The notes: generated from the sequence alone by a model not told the origin. DNA of 64,000 nucleotides from Lepas anatifera (GCA_034440635.1 JAOTON010002073.1:1277001-1341000); one strand, 5' to 3'. Shown: positions 18,160-29,415, numbered from the stretch's first letter. Program-made: numbers and translations.

Positions 18160-21100
18160 AACACGAGCACTGGTCTCAGGGCCCCCTGAGCTTGGTCTCA
18201 GGGGGCCCTCCGAGCTCGATCTCAGGCCCCCCCTCCCGAGGTTGGTCTCAAGGGACCTCCGAGCTTGGTCTCAGGGGCCCCTCAAGCTTGGTCGTACGGG
18301 CCCCCCTGATCTTGGTCTCAGGACCCCCCGAGCTCGGTCTCAGGGGCCCCCGAGCTTAGTCTCGAGCGCCCAAGCTTGGTCTCAAGGGACCTCCGAACTT
18401 AATCTCAGGGGCCCCCGAGCTTGGTATCAGGGGGCCCCCGAGCTTGGTCTCACGGGCTTTCCGAGCTTGGTCTCAGGGGCCCCCGATCATCGGTATTGAG
18501 GACTCCAGAGTGCCGAACATTGATCTCGGGGGGGGCACGAGCTTAGTCCCAGGTGCCCCCGAGCTTGGTATCAAGGTACCTCCAAACTTGGTCTCAGGGG
18601 CCCCCGAGCTTGGTCGTACGGCCCCCTGATCTTGGTATCAGGGGGCCCCCGAGCTTTGTCTCAGGGGTCCCGAGCTTGGTCTCAGGGACCCCCCGAGCTT
18701 AGTCTCAGGGGCCTTTCTATCTTGGTCTCAGGGGGCCCTCCGAGTTTATTCTCAGGGACTCCCGAGCTTGGTCTCACGGACCTTCCGAGCTTGGTCCCAG
18801 GGGGCCCCCCGATCATCGGTATTGAGGGCTCCAGAGTACCGAACATTGACCTCGGCGGCCCCTGAGCTCGGTCTCAAGGGTCCCTGAGCTTGGTTTCAGG
18901 GCCCCCGAGCTTTAGTCTCACGGGCCTTTTGATCTTGGTCTCAGGGGGCCCCAAGCTTGGTGTCACGGGGCCCTGAGTTTGGGGGGCCCAAGCTTGGTGT
19001 CACGGGGCCCTCCGAGTTTGGTACCAGGGGACCCCCGAGGTTGGTCTCAGGCCCCCGAGCTTGGTCTCAGGGGGCTCCTCGAGCTTGGTCTCAGGTCCCC
19101 CCAAGCTTGGTCTCAGGGGCCCTGAGCTTGGTCTCAGGGGGCCCCAAGCTTGGCATCAGGGGGTCCGAGCTTGGTCTCACGGGCCTTTCGAGCTTGGTCT
19201 CAGGGGGCCCCCGAGCTTGTTCTCACGGGCCTTTCGATCTTGGTCTTAGGGGGCTCCAGAGCTGGTCTCAGGGATCCCCGAGCATTGGTATCGATGGCTC
19301 CGGAGCAGCGAACATTGACCTCGGGAAGTGGGGGGGGGGACAATATTGATCTCGGGGTGCCCCCCGACTATCAATATCGAGGGGACTTATGGGCGAGGCA
19401 CGAGAATTGTCCCCTTGGGACCCAGAGTTTGGTCTCAAGGGCCCAGGCTTGGGCTCAGGGTCCCCGAGCATTGGTATCGAGGGGCTCCAGAGTACCGAGC
19501 ATTAGGCTCGGGGGGCCTCCGAATGTTGATCTGGGGGCCCCCGAACAACGGTGTCCAGTTACTCCTGAGAAAAGCAGAAGCATGGGCGTAAGGGTGCCCC
19601 CGAACCTGATATAAGTGGAACCCCGAGCTTTAGGAGCCCTGCGCATCAGTATCCAGGGGCTCCGGAGTAATGGTATCGGGGGAGGGGAAGCAATGCTTTC
19701 AGGGGCCTCCAAGTGCTGATCTCGGCGGGCCCCCGAATGTGTGGATGCAGTGGCGTAGCCAAGGGGTTCTAGGAGTCCGAGGACCCCTTTTGGGCCAATC
19801 TGAACCACTGCAAAGCATTCTCTTATCACGGGGCCCCCAGAATCAGTCTCAGAAGCCCCTGAAGATTCGTTCTCAGGGCGTCCCGAGCCGGCCTCAGGGC
19901 CCCGCCTGAGGGTCAGTCTCAAGACCCCCAAAAGTAGATTTCAGGGGGTCCCTGAGAGTTAGTCTCAGGGGATCCCGAAAGTCGGTCTCAGGGGCCCCCA
20001 GAGTCGGTCTCAGGGGGGCCGAGCTCGTCCCAGGGTCCCCCAGAGAGTGGTTCTCAGGGCCCCGCGACAGTCTATTTCAGGGGGCTCTATGAGAGTCAGT
20101 CTCAGAGAACCCCAAGAGTCGGTCAAGGGGACCTCGAGAGTTAGTCTTAGAGGACCCCCGATATTCGGCCCCATAGTCTTACGGGCGTCTCTCTCAGGAG
20201 TCAATATTTACTTTCAGGTGGCCCCTGAGAGTTAAACTGGGGGTCCGAGAGTTAGTCTCATTTGATCCGCAGAGTGCTGATCTCAGGAGGCCCCCGAGGG
20301 GTAATCTTGGGAACCCTCGAGATTTAGCCTGAGGCTGTGCCCTCCCCCTAGTTGTTGAATAAGAGGCCCCGAGAGTCAATCTCAGGGAGCACCTAAAAGT
20401 TAGTCTCAGAGTGCTCCTGGGAGCTAGTCTCCGGTTCGTCCAAGAGCTAATTTTGGGGCTTTGAGAGCAATTCCCAGAGGTGCTCCAGAATTTTGGTCTC
20501 AGTTAGCCTTAGGCCTCTGAAGGCTAATCTGGGCTTTAGAGAGGCAGTCTCAGGAGTGCCGTGCCAAGTACTCAGTCTCAGTGGTGCTTCCACGCCTCCA
20601 TCCTCGAGTGTTAGTCTCAGGGGGGCGCCCTAGGGTTAGTCTCAGAGGGCTAACGGAAGTCATTCCCAGCCCCCCGCCCCACCCCAGAGACAGCCTCAGG
20701 GGAACCCCAAGAGATTATCTGGATGGCTCCGAGAGTCAGTCTCAGCCCCCTCCCCCAGAGCAAATCTGGGGGGCCGATAAATAAGCCCAGAGGTGCTGCC
20801 GATAACTAATCTAGGGAGCTCCGAGAGATTCTCAGGAGTCCACAATTTTGGTCAAGAGGCGCCGTGAATCAGTATCAGAGACTCCCTGAGATCTAATCGG
20901 GAGAGGGTCCGGAAATTAACCTTGTGAGTAGCGCCAAGTGTTGGTCTTAGGCGGCCCCAGAGCTAGTCTCAGGTCCCCTAAGAACTGATCTCGGGAGCCC
21001 GAGTTATTTTCAGAGGACCTTTCAGTTCTAGTCTAAGGAGGGCCGGAGAGCTAATCTCAGAGATTCGAAAATTAGTCTCACGAGGTCTCCAGGAGTTAGT

Positions 21101-21290
21101 CTCAGGGGTCCCCTGAAGCTGCCCTCAGGTGTCCCCAAAAGCTAGTCTCAGCGAGCACTCCTCTCCTTCCTCCCCCTCCCCTCAAAGTTATCCTCAGGGC
21201 CCCACGAGAGTAAGTTCCAGGGAGTCCTAGTAGGTAGTCTCATGGTACCCCCAAATGCTGGTTTTGGGGGACGTTAGTACTGATTTGCAG
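18160..21290. repeat. Degenerate ~24-bp array (CCGAGCTTGGTCTCAGGGGC)
   Basis: Well over a hundred imperfect copies of a GAGCTTGGTCTCAGGGGCCC-type unit, most regular at 18.2-19.3 kb and decaying to 'gagagttagtctcaggg' forms by 20-21.3 kb. All open frames here (Gly/Pro/Leu/Ser-rich) are translations of the repeat. Confidence 0.9.
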
Positions 21291-21299
21291 GAAAAGTGT

Positions 21300-22690
21300 T
21301 GTTTTCGGGGGTCCCAGATACTGGTTTCGGCGCCGTGTCAAGTGCTAGGCCCCTTGAGATCTCTGCTCGAGCTAGGGGTCAGGAAGGGGGGGTTTTGGGT
21401 GATGGTCCTGGATGGCTTAACACTGGCATAGCAATGCAAGCCTTGTACAAAGCCTATCAGAGACCAAAAGTCCAAGGAAGTACTCACCTCCCTAAGCCCC
21501 CGGGATCTCCAACTAATGGCTAGGGAGGAGTAAGTGAGCGGTTTCATCAGTAGGACCGTCCATGGAATAGGTTTTATATAGCATCTGGGGCACACTCACA
21601 TATCCTTTTTATTGAGTTTCCTTTTTCCTTTCCATTTCTTTTAGATTTTAGAATACAATCCAGAGATATCGCTTGAGATCCTAGGCTCAAAGAAGATTTT
21701 CAAAAATCATATGCCTCGGAAAAATTTATATTTTCCTATTGCGTACCAAAAAAGACAAATTGAAACATGTCGATCAGGCACCATTACTGAAGGAAAGGCA
21801 AAAATTAATCTAATTTTAACATCCATAATAGCAAATCGAACAGGGAATTTGGAACTTCAGCTGGTTTTCAATCTATTAGCTTAGTTCCAATAACTACCCT
21901 CCTAAATATTCTGAAATAAACAATTTTCAAATATTTTCGTAGGAAACCAAACAAACAAGGAAAATGACACACATTGATGAGCATAATCCCAAAAAGAAAA
22001 ATAGGTATGAAAGGTTTAAAATAACAATGACAGAGTAATCCAAGGCGATAGTTATCTCAGGCGCCTATTGTTTTGGTCATTTTTTTTGCTCATTTACAAC
22101 ATAGCAAGGGTAAGAAAGTAACTGTGGTGAATTCATCAGGATCTTTCCGCGGAATAGACGTTATATAACGTCCAGAACACACCACCATCCACCATATCCC
22201 TTGTATTTGTATTAATTTTTTCCATTTCTTTGGAAACTTTCTGATGAAAGAGTTCATGAATTCGACACTCGGAAAGAATTGGTAATCATTTTCCGTAGAA
22301 GACCATTTCTTCGTACTCAAAACGACTGACCTTCAATAACTTCATACCTGATTACCAGAGTGAATTGAGGTAAAGTCACGTTGAACATCATGCACGCAGT
22401 AAAATTTGATTTCCAGAAAAGTGCCACAAAACTGTTATAGCCACGCTGTCATATAGGTATGGGCCAGCCTTAATATTTGGTGACCTAAATTTACCAACAC
22501 TTGGTCGGATCGAGAAAAATCAAACTATGAAAAAATAATAACAAGCACTTAAAAAGGATAGACGAATTTCCGTCGTGTAAATGTTATAATGCCAAAATTT
22601 TATACGACACATATAGGAGATGGGCCCGACTACTAAGGGGCCCCCGGCCTGGGGGCCCCCGACGGTAGTCGGACCCCTCCTTGGCCGAAT
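21300..22690. other. AT-rich interior of the hAT-like element with a diverged internal duplication
   Basis: A segment at about 21,540-21,700 (ggaatagg..ttatatagc..) recurs in diverged form at about 22,125-22,310 (ggaatagacgttatataacg..). A minus-strand open frame at 22,090-22,320 has no recognisable domain. This could be degraded transposon coding sequence, but I cannot show that. Confidence 0.35.
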
Positions 22691-22706
22691 CCTGGCTACG
22701 CCACTG

Positions 22707-24830
22707 TTCCGGTCACAGGCGGATTCAGAATAGTTACCGTGCTCTACAGAGCAAGGGATTTCTGGCATAGGCACACCCAGGCTAGGGGATTTAGGCCATG
22801 GGCGGATTCAGGGGAGGGAATTAGGTGGATCCCTATAAAATAAAGCATTCCAGTCACAGGCGGATTCAGGAGAGTTGCAGTGCTCTACAGAGCAAGGAAT
22901 TCCTGGCATAGGCGCATCTAAGGTAGAGGATTTAGGCCATGGGCGGATCCAGGGGACGAATTTAAGTGGGTCCCTGTAAAACAAAACATTCTTGTCATAG
23001 GTGGATTCAGGAGAGTGCCAGTGCCCTACAGAGCAAGGGATTTCTGGCATAGGCACACCCAGGCTAGGGGATTTAGGCCATGGGCGGATCCAGGGGAGGG
23101 AATTACGTGGATCCCTATAAAATAAAGCATTCCAGTCACAGCCGGATTCAGGAAAGTTGCAGTGCTCTACAGAGCAAGGGATTTCTGGCATAGGCACACC
23201 CAGGCTAGGGGATTTAGGCCATGGGCGGATCCAGGGGAGGGAATTAGGTGGATCCCTATAAAATAAAGCATTCCAGTCACAGGCGGATTCAGGAAAGTTG
23301 CAGTGCTCTACAGAGCAAGGGATTCCTGGCATAGGCACATCCAGGCTAGGGGATTTAGGTCATGGGTGGATCCAGGAGAGAGATTTAGGTGGGTCCCTGT
23401 AAAACAAAGCATTCCAGTCATAGGCAGATTCAGGAGAGTTGCAGTGCTCTACAGGGCAAGGGATTCCTGGCATAGGCGCATCTAAGGTAGAGGATTTAGG
23501 CCATGGGCGGATCCAGGGGACGGATTTAAGTGGGTCCCTGTAAAACAAAGCATTCCTGTCATAGGTGGATTCAGGAGAGTGCCAGTGCCCTACAGAGCAA
23601 GGGATTCCTGGAATAGGCGCATCCAGGTTAGGGGATTTAGGCCATGGGCGGATCCAGGGGAGGGAATTACGTGGATCCCTATAAAATAAAGCATTCCAGT
23701 CACAGCCGGATTCAGGAAAGTTGCAGTGCTCTACAGAGCAAGGGATTTCTGGCATAGGCACACCCAGGCTAGGGGATTTAGGCCATGGGCGGATCCAGGG
23801 GAGGGAATTAGGTGGATCCCTATAAAATAAAGCATTCCAGTCACAGGCGGATTCAGGAAAGTTGCAGTGCTCTACAGAGCAAGGGATTCCTGGCATAGGC
23901 ACATCCAGGCTAGGGGATTTAGGTCATGGGTGGATCCAGGAGAGAGATTTAGGTGGGTCCCTGTAAAACAAAGCATTCCAGTCATAGGCAGATTCAGGAG
24001 AGTTGCAGGGCTCTACAGGGCAAGGGATTCCTGGCATAGGCGCATCTAAGGTAGAGGATTTAGGCCATGGGCGGATCCAGGGGACGGATTTAAGTGGGTC
24101 CCTGTAAAACAAAGCATTCCTGTCATAGGTGGATTCAGGAGAGTGCCAGTGCCCTACAGAGCAAGGGATTCCTGGAATAGGCGCATCCAGGTTAGGGGAT
24201 TTAGGCCAAGGGCGGATCAAGGGAAGGAGACGGGACCCTGTAAAACTAAGTACACTCGTCATAGGCGGATTCAGGAGGGTTGCGGTGAACTGCAGAGCAG
24301 GGAATTCCTGGCATCAGCGGATCTAGAGAAGGGGATATAGGCCATGGGCGGATCCAGGAAGGGGGAAGAAGAGCAGACCCTATAAAGCAAAGCATACAGG
24401 TCATAGGTGGATTCAGGATGGTTTCAGTGCACTACAGAGTAAGGAATTCCTGGCATACGCGCTTCCAGGGTAGGGATTTAGGCCATGGGCGGATCCAGGA
24501 AAGTGGAAGAAGAGGTACCCTGTAAAACAAAGTATACGTGTCAGGCGGGTTCAGGAGTAGATAATGCTTAAGTGCACTACAGGGCAGGGGATTCCTGGCC
24601 TAGGGGATCTAGAGATTAAAGTGCACTACAGGGCAGGGGATTCCTGGCATAGGGGATCTAGAGATAGGGATTTAGGCCATGGCTGGATCCAGGGAAGGGG
24701 AAAAAGGCGGGACTCTGTAAAATAAAGAATACGAGTCACAGGCGGCTACAGGAGGGTTGCAGTGCACTACAGGGTAAGGGATTCCTGGCATAGGCGCATC
24801 CAGGGAGGGAATTTAGGCCATGGGCGGATC
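22707..24830 (+). repeat. Left foldback arm: ~140-bp tandem repeats with 564-bp higher-order period
   Basis: Each unit has GGCCATGGGCGGATCCAGG, then 'tgggtccctgtaaaacaaagcattcc', 'ataggcggattcagga', 'ctacagagcaagggattcctggcatagg'. Successive GCGGATCC sites are ~140 bp apart. Groups of four units recur almost unchanged with a 564-bp period from about 22.88 to 24.2 kb, then single degenerate units follow. The ~60-aa open frames with MPMPGIPCSVEH- or MLYRARDSWHR-type sequences are repeat translations. Confidence 0.92.
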
Positions 24831-25139
24831 CTTTTTACCGTGTCCCGTCTGCTTCTATTCCCTGGATTCGCCTATGGCCTAAAATCTTTACTCTGGACCT
24901 GCCCATGCCAGGAATCCCGTGCTCTGTGGTGCACCGTAGCAGTTTCCCCTGAATCTGCCCATGACTCGTATACTTGGTTTTACAGTATCCCGTCTGTTTC
25001 TCTTTCCTGGATTCGCCCCTGGCCTAGATCCCATTCCCTGGATGCACCTATTCCAGGACTTCCTTGCTCTGTAATGCACCGCAACGCTCATGGATACGCC
25101 TATCCAACAAATGCCTTATATTTTTGGGTACCCTCTACT
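24830..25139 (-). repeat. Start of the right foldback arm (inverted units)
   Basis: At about 24,830 the unit orientation flips: 'gggcggatcc' is followed by 'ttccctggattcgcctatggcctaaa', the reverse complement of the arm repeat. This is the symmetry centre of the 17.4-29.1-kb element. Confidence 0.85.
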
Positions 25140-25285
25140 CAGTGGCGGCGGATGCTCTTTTCGGATGGGGGGGCAAGAATTTTTCCAGGGGGCCCCTTGA
25201 CGATGGGGCCCCCTCGGCAGCAAGGGCCCCCTAAAAACTGCGATGGATTGGTTGGGATGGCTGCCTGAGGTCAGAGGCATAAGCG

Positions 25286-25421
25286 CAGGGGCGGATCCAG
25301 GGGGCTGAGGGGGCTTCAGCCTCACTTTGTTCCATTTTCGCAATTTTTCGCCCTATTCCCCCTTTTTCGCCATTTTTCAAAGCTCAGTGACTCCCCCAGC
25401 AAAACCCTGGTTCCGCTCCTG
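25286..25421. mobile_element. 136-bp hAT MITE nested in the larger element, 8-bp TSD
   Basis: Begins CAGGGGCGGATCCAGGG and ends as the reverse complement of CAGGAGCGGAACCAGGG. CATAAGCG is duplicated at 25278-25285 and 25422-25429. Confidence 0.8.
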
Positions 25422-25471
25422 CATAAGCGTCACAAATGGTAAAAGTTATATTTGGCCCAGTACAAAAATGG

Positions 25472-25690
25472 CTATTCCTCCCTGTTGTTTAGTTGGCCCG
25501 TGTAAAAAATGGTTTTGCCTTCCCGTTCGATTTTCCACACGATCTCGGATTCCAGGCTGGAATATGTTTCCTGTAGTGCAGCAAAATAAGCAGCGTATTT
25601 GACATGTAGATGTCGAAATATGGATCTGCGTTTTATAGGTTCACGTAAGCCTCGGACATTGGACGTCAAAGCTTTAAGCTCCAGCGTCAC
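25472..25690 (-). pseudogene. LINE endonuclease-domain fragment
   Basis: Encodes LKALTSNVRGLREPIKRRSI and then FAALQETYSSLESEIVWK and NNREE. This is the N-terminal 'L..NVRGL....KR..IF..L....A....LQET' start of the APE-type endonuclease of LINE ORF2 proteins (L1/Tx1-like wording). Only about 70 residues survive, inside the hAT-like element. Confidence 0.7.
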
Positions 25691-25929
25691 GTTAGGAGTT
25701 TAGCAAAATTATAATAACGGTACAACAACGGCCTTCCGAGGCAAATAGTTCTTTTAAAAAGTGAATGCTGTTTGTTCGTATGCATCTACATCATAAAACA
25801 TGGTAGGTAACACGAATTATTATATACGTTTTTTTTAATTCCGTCTCCTGCAGAATGAGAACTGGGGGCGCTTTGATGCTGTCGTCTATATCGGCACAGA
25901 AAAAAACGTTAATGACAGGCATATTGACT

Positions 25930-26830
25930 TGAGCACACACAAGACCAAGCTCGGGGCCCTGAGACACAGCTCGGGGGCTCCTAGCTTGAGCTTGGGGGCT
26001 CCTAGAGATCAAGCTCGAAGGCCACCGAGCCCCCAAGCTCACGGCCCCTGAGACCAAGTTTGGGGGCCTTTGAAACAAGGCTTGGAGGCCCTTGAAACCA
26101 AGCTCAAGGCCACCTTAGACCAATCTCGGAGGCTGCCTGAGACCAAATTCGGAGCCCTGAGACACAGCTCGGGGGCCCCCTGCAGCCAAGCTTGTGGGGC
26201 TCCTAGAGATCAAGCTGGAATGCCTCCGAGTCCAAGCTCAGGGGGTCCTGAGACCAAGCTCGGGGGCCTCTGAGACCAAGCTTGGCGGCCTCTGACACCA
26301 AGCTTGGAGGCCCTGAAACCAAGCTAAAGGTCCCTGAAGACCATTCTCGGGGGCCCCTTAGACCAATCTGGGAAGCCCCCTTATACCAATATTGGAGGGC
26401 CCTAAGACCAATCTCGGAACCTCCATGAGGTTACGTTCGGGAGCCCCCTGAGACTAAGCTTGGAGGGCCCTGAGACCAAACTCGGGGGGCCTTAGACAAG
26501 CTCCGGAGCCCCTTAGACAATCTCGGGGCCCTGAGACCGAGCTCGGGGAGCTCCCTTAAGGCTAAGCTTGTGTGCCCTGAGACCAGCCTTGGGGGCCCCT
26601 TAGACTAAGCTTGGGGGTCCCTGAGACGAAATTCGGGGGCGAGGAACAGCTCGGGGCCCCTGAGACAAAGTGGGGGCCCTGATTCCAGGCTCGGGGACCT
26701 TTAGACCAAGATCTGGCCCCCTGAGGCCAGTCTCGGGGCCCTTTACGCTAATCTTGGGGCCCCTAAAGGCCAAGTTAGAGGGTCCCGAGCCCAAGCTCAG
26801 GGCCCCCAAGATAAAGCTCGGACACTGTCC
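25930..26830. repeat. Degenerate GAGACCAAGCTCGGGGGCC array
   Basis: The reverse-complement counterpart of the 18.2-21.3-kb array, same ~24-bp style of unit, inside the second hAT-like element. The open frames here are repeat translations. Confidence 0.88.
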
Positions 26831-26981
26831 AAATCGAGAAACTGTTGAGGGCTCAGTCAGGTCATTCGTGAACTTTCAGAAAAGAACCAAGCTAAAATTG
26901 CGTTTTTTTTTACAGGGGGCCCCCTCTGATAATTTTGGGGGTGGCAACTGCCCCCTTGCCCCCCTTTATCCGCCGCCACTG

Positions 26982-28960
26982 CCTCTACTTCCCTACCATG
27001 GATCCGCCCATGGCCTAAATCCCCTTCTCTGGATCCGCCTATACTAGGAATTTATTGCTCAATAGTGCACCGCAACCCTCCTGAATCTGCCTATGACACG
27101 TCTGCTTCTTTACATGGTCCTGCCTTCTTTCCTTTCCCTGGATCCGCCCATGGCCTAAACCCCCTTCTCTGGATCTGCCTATGCCAGGAATTAATTCCTT
27201 AATCCGCCTATGCCACGTATGCTTCCTCTACAGGGTCCTGTCTTCTTCCCTGGATCTTCCTATGGCCTAAATCCCCTTCTCTGGATTCGCCTATGCCAGG
27301 AATTCAATCCTCAATCCGCCTATGACACGTATGCTTTCTTTACAGGGTCCTGTCTTTTTACCCTTTCCTGGATCCTCCTATGGCCTAATTCCCCCTTCTC
27401 TGGATCCGCCTATTCCAGGAATGCATTCCTTAATCTGCCTATGACACGTATGTTTTCTTTACAGAATCCTGTCTTTACCCTCTTCCCTGGATCCGCCTAC
27501 GGCCTAAATCCCCTTCTCTGGATTCGCACCTATGCCAGGAATTCAATACTTAATCCGCCCATGACACGTATGCTTTCTTTACAGGGTCTTATCTTCTTCC
27601 CCTTTCCTGGATCCGCCTATGGCCTAAATCCCCTTCTCTGGATCCGCCTATGCCAGGAATTCATTCCTTAATCCGCCTGACACGTATGTTTTCTTCACAG
27701 GGTCCTGTCTTTTTCCTCTTCCCTGGATCCGCCCATGGCCTTAATGCCCTTCCCTGGATCCGCCTATGGCCTAAATCCTCTTCTCTGGATCCGCCTATGC
27801 CAGAAATTCATTCCTTAATCCGCCTATGACACGTATGTTTTCTTTACAGGGTCCTGTCTTTTTTCCCTTTCCTGGATCCGCCCATGGCCTAAACCCCCTT
27901 CTCTGGATCTGCCTATGCCAGGAATTAATTCCTTAATCCGCCTATGACACGTATGCTTTCTTTACAGGGTCCTGACCTTTTCCCCTTCCCTGGATCCGCC
28001 CATGGCCTTAATCCCCTTCCCTGGATCCGCCTATGGCCTAAATCCCTTCTCTGGATCCGCCTATGCCAGGAATTCATTCCTTAATCCGCCTATGCCACGT
28101 ATGCTTCCTTTACAGGGTCCTGTCTTCTTCCCTGGATCTGCCTATGGCCTTAATTCCCCTTCTCTGGATCCGCCCATGCCAGGAATTCATTCCTTAATCC
28201 GCCTATGACACGTATGTTTTCTTTACAGGGTCCTGTCTTTTTCCCCTTCCCTGGATCCGCCCATGGCCTTAATCCCCTTCCCTGGATCCGCCTATGGCCT
28301 AAATCCCCTTCTCTGGATCCGCCTATGCCAGGAATTAATTCCTTAATCCGCCTATGACACGTATGCTTTCTTTACAGGGTCCTGTCCTTTTGCCCTTCCC
28401 TGGATCCGCCCATGGCCCTAATCCCCTTCCCTGGATCCGCCTATGGCCTAAATCCCTTCTCTGGATCCGCCTATGCCAGGAATTCATTCCTTAATCCGCC
28501 TATGACACGTCTGCTTTCTTTACAGGATTTTGTCTTCTTCCCCTTCCCTGGATCCGCCCATGGCCTTAATACCTTCCCTGGATACGCCTATGCCAGGAAT
28601 CCCTTGCATGATGTGCACCTTCACTGTTTCTCTTACCTGAATCCGCCTATGAAACGCATGCCTATTTCGTCGGATCCCATCTACTTCCCTTCCCTGGATC
28701 CGCCCATGGCCTTAATGCCCTTTCCTGGATACGCCTATGCCAGGAATCCCTTGCATGAAGTGCACCTTCACTGTTTCTCTTACCTGAATCCGCCTATGAA
28801 AGGCATGCCTATCTCGTCGGATCCCATCTACTTCCCTTCCCTGGATCCGCCCATGGCCTAATTCCCATCCCTGGATACGCCTATGCCAGGAATCCTTTGT
28901 TCTGTAGTGCACCTGAACTTCCCCCTCTTGAATCCGCCTATGGGCCGAAATCCCTTCCCT
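26982..28960 (-). repeat. Right foldback arm: inverted ~110-140-bp tandem units
   Basis: Repeated CCTGGATCCGCCTATGGCC, 'aaatccccttctctggatccgcctatgccaggaattcattccttaatccgcctatgacacgtatgctttctttacagggtcctgtc'. This is the reverse complement of the left-arm repeat but with its own variants (extra CTGGATCCGCC sub-blocks), so the two arms have evolved separately. All open frames are repeat translations. Confidence 0.9.
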
Positions 28961-29378
28961 GAATTCCCTTTCTCAGGGGGAAAACCTGGGAAACTGGGGA
29001 AATTTCTGGGTCTTGGGAATTTTCTCTTCCAGTGATGAACCCCACGTTTCTATCTGGCAAAGGTGAGACGTCTGCCCTAGTTATACCCTGCGGTGTATGT
29101 AATAGCTAAATACCTACACCTTCAGTCGTATCCTTTCTACCAAACAACCCTTTACTATCCAAAAATATGCCTACAAACGCTTCCAATGTATTTAAACGGT
29201 ACGGGAAGACGATAGATATACTTTTTCCACTGCCGGTTTTTCCAAATAACGACTTATTTTCGCAATGTTGAATATATCCCAAAAATACCAGATCTCACCC
29301 CTTGGGAAATTTATTTCAAATCCCCAGATTCAGAAAATTCCCAAAATCATGCCCAGACATTATAGAAGAGGGGGATAT

Positions 29379-29415
29379 TGCGCAAAGACGGGCTCATTGA
29401 GCCCGTCTTTGCGCA
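29379..29415. repeat. Perfect 18-bp-arm hairpin
   Basis: TGCGCAAAGACGGGCTCA, one T, then its exact reverse complement. There is no T-run after it and no gene beside it, so it need not be a terminator. It could be a folded-back relic or a structured RNA stem. Confidence 0.85.

Larger units (their letters stand above)
18091..22706. mobile_element. 4.6-kb hAT-like element inserted in the left foldback arm, 8-bp TSD
   Basis: The left end is CAGTGGCGTAGCCACGG. The right end is the reverse complement of CAGTGGCGTAGCCAGGATTC. TSD TTCCGGTC is present at 18083-18090 and 22707-22714, and the flanks rejoin into an intact arm-repeat unit (..gcaTTCCGGTCacaggcgg). The interior is a long degenerate 24-bp array then AT-rich sequence. 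A second TIR-like start (CAGTGGCGTAGCCAAGG) at about 19,746 suggests internal duplication or nesting. No transposase was recognised. Confidence 0.82.
25140..26981. mobile_element. 1.84-kb hAT-like element inserted in the right foldback arm, 8-bp TSD
   Basis: The left end is CAGTGGCGGCGGATGC and the right end the reverse complement of CAGTGGCGGCGGATAAAG. The octamer CCTCTACT flanks both sides (25132-25139 and 26982-26989). It carries a smaller hAT MITE, a LINE endonuclease fragment and a GAGCTTGG-type array, all non-autonomous cargo. Confidence 0.82.
17445..29087. mobile_element. 11.6-kb foldback-type element with tandem-repeat inverted arms and 8-bp TSD
   Basis: The ends are inverted repeats: left 'ctaggggagacgtctcac' followed by CTTTGCCAGATAGA, right its near-exact reverse complement (29,041-29,087). 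Similarity continues ~150 bp inwards. The element is flanked on both sides by CTGCGGTG (17437-17444 and 29088-29095). Inside, ~140-bp repeats run plus-strand in the left arm (to about 24.83 kb) and minus-strand in the right arm, with no spacer and no coding region. Two hAT-like insertions (4.6 and 1.8 kb) account for the rest; without them the arms are about 2.8 and 2.4 kb. Foldback/Galileo-type elements have this architecture. The 8-bp TSD does not by itself decide the superfamily, and no transposase is present. Confidence 0.82.

Noticed and set aside
18149..20784. Gly/Ser/Pro/Leu-rich frames resembling collagen-like proteins
   Set aside because: Repeat translations of the degenerate 24-bp array, with no conserved glycine spacing.
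22808..28861. Repeated 60-180-codon frames (MPMPGIPCSVEH.., MALIPFPGSAYGLN..)
   Set aside because: They follow the ~140-bp satellite monomers in both arms; identical in unrelated units, with no independent coding signal.
22707..28960. CRISPR-like regular repeat array
   Set aside because: The units are contiguous tandem repeats of ~140 bp without short unique spacers, and the window is eukaryotic.
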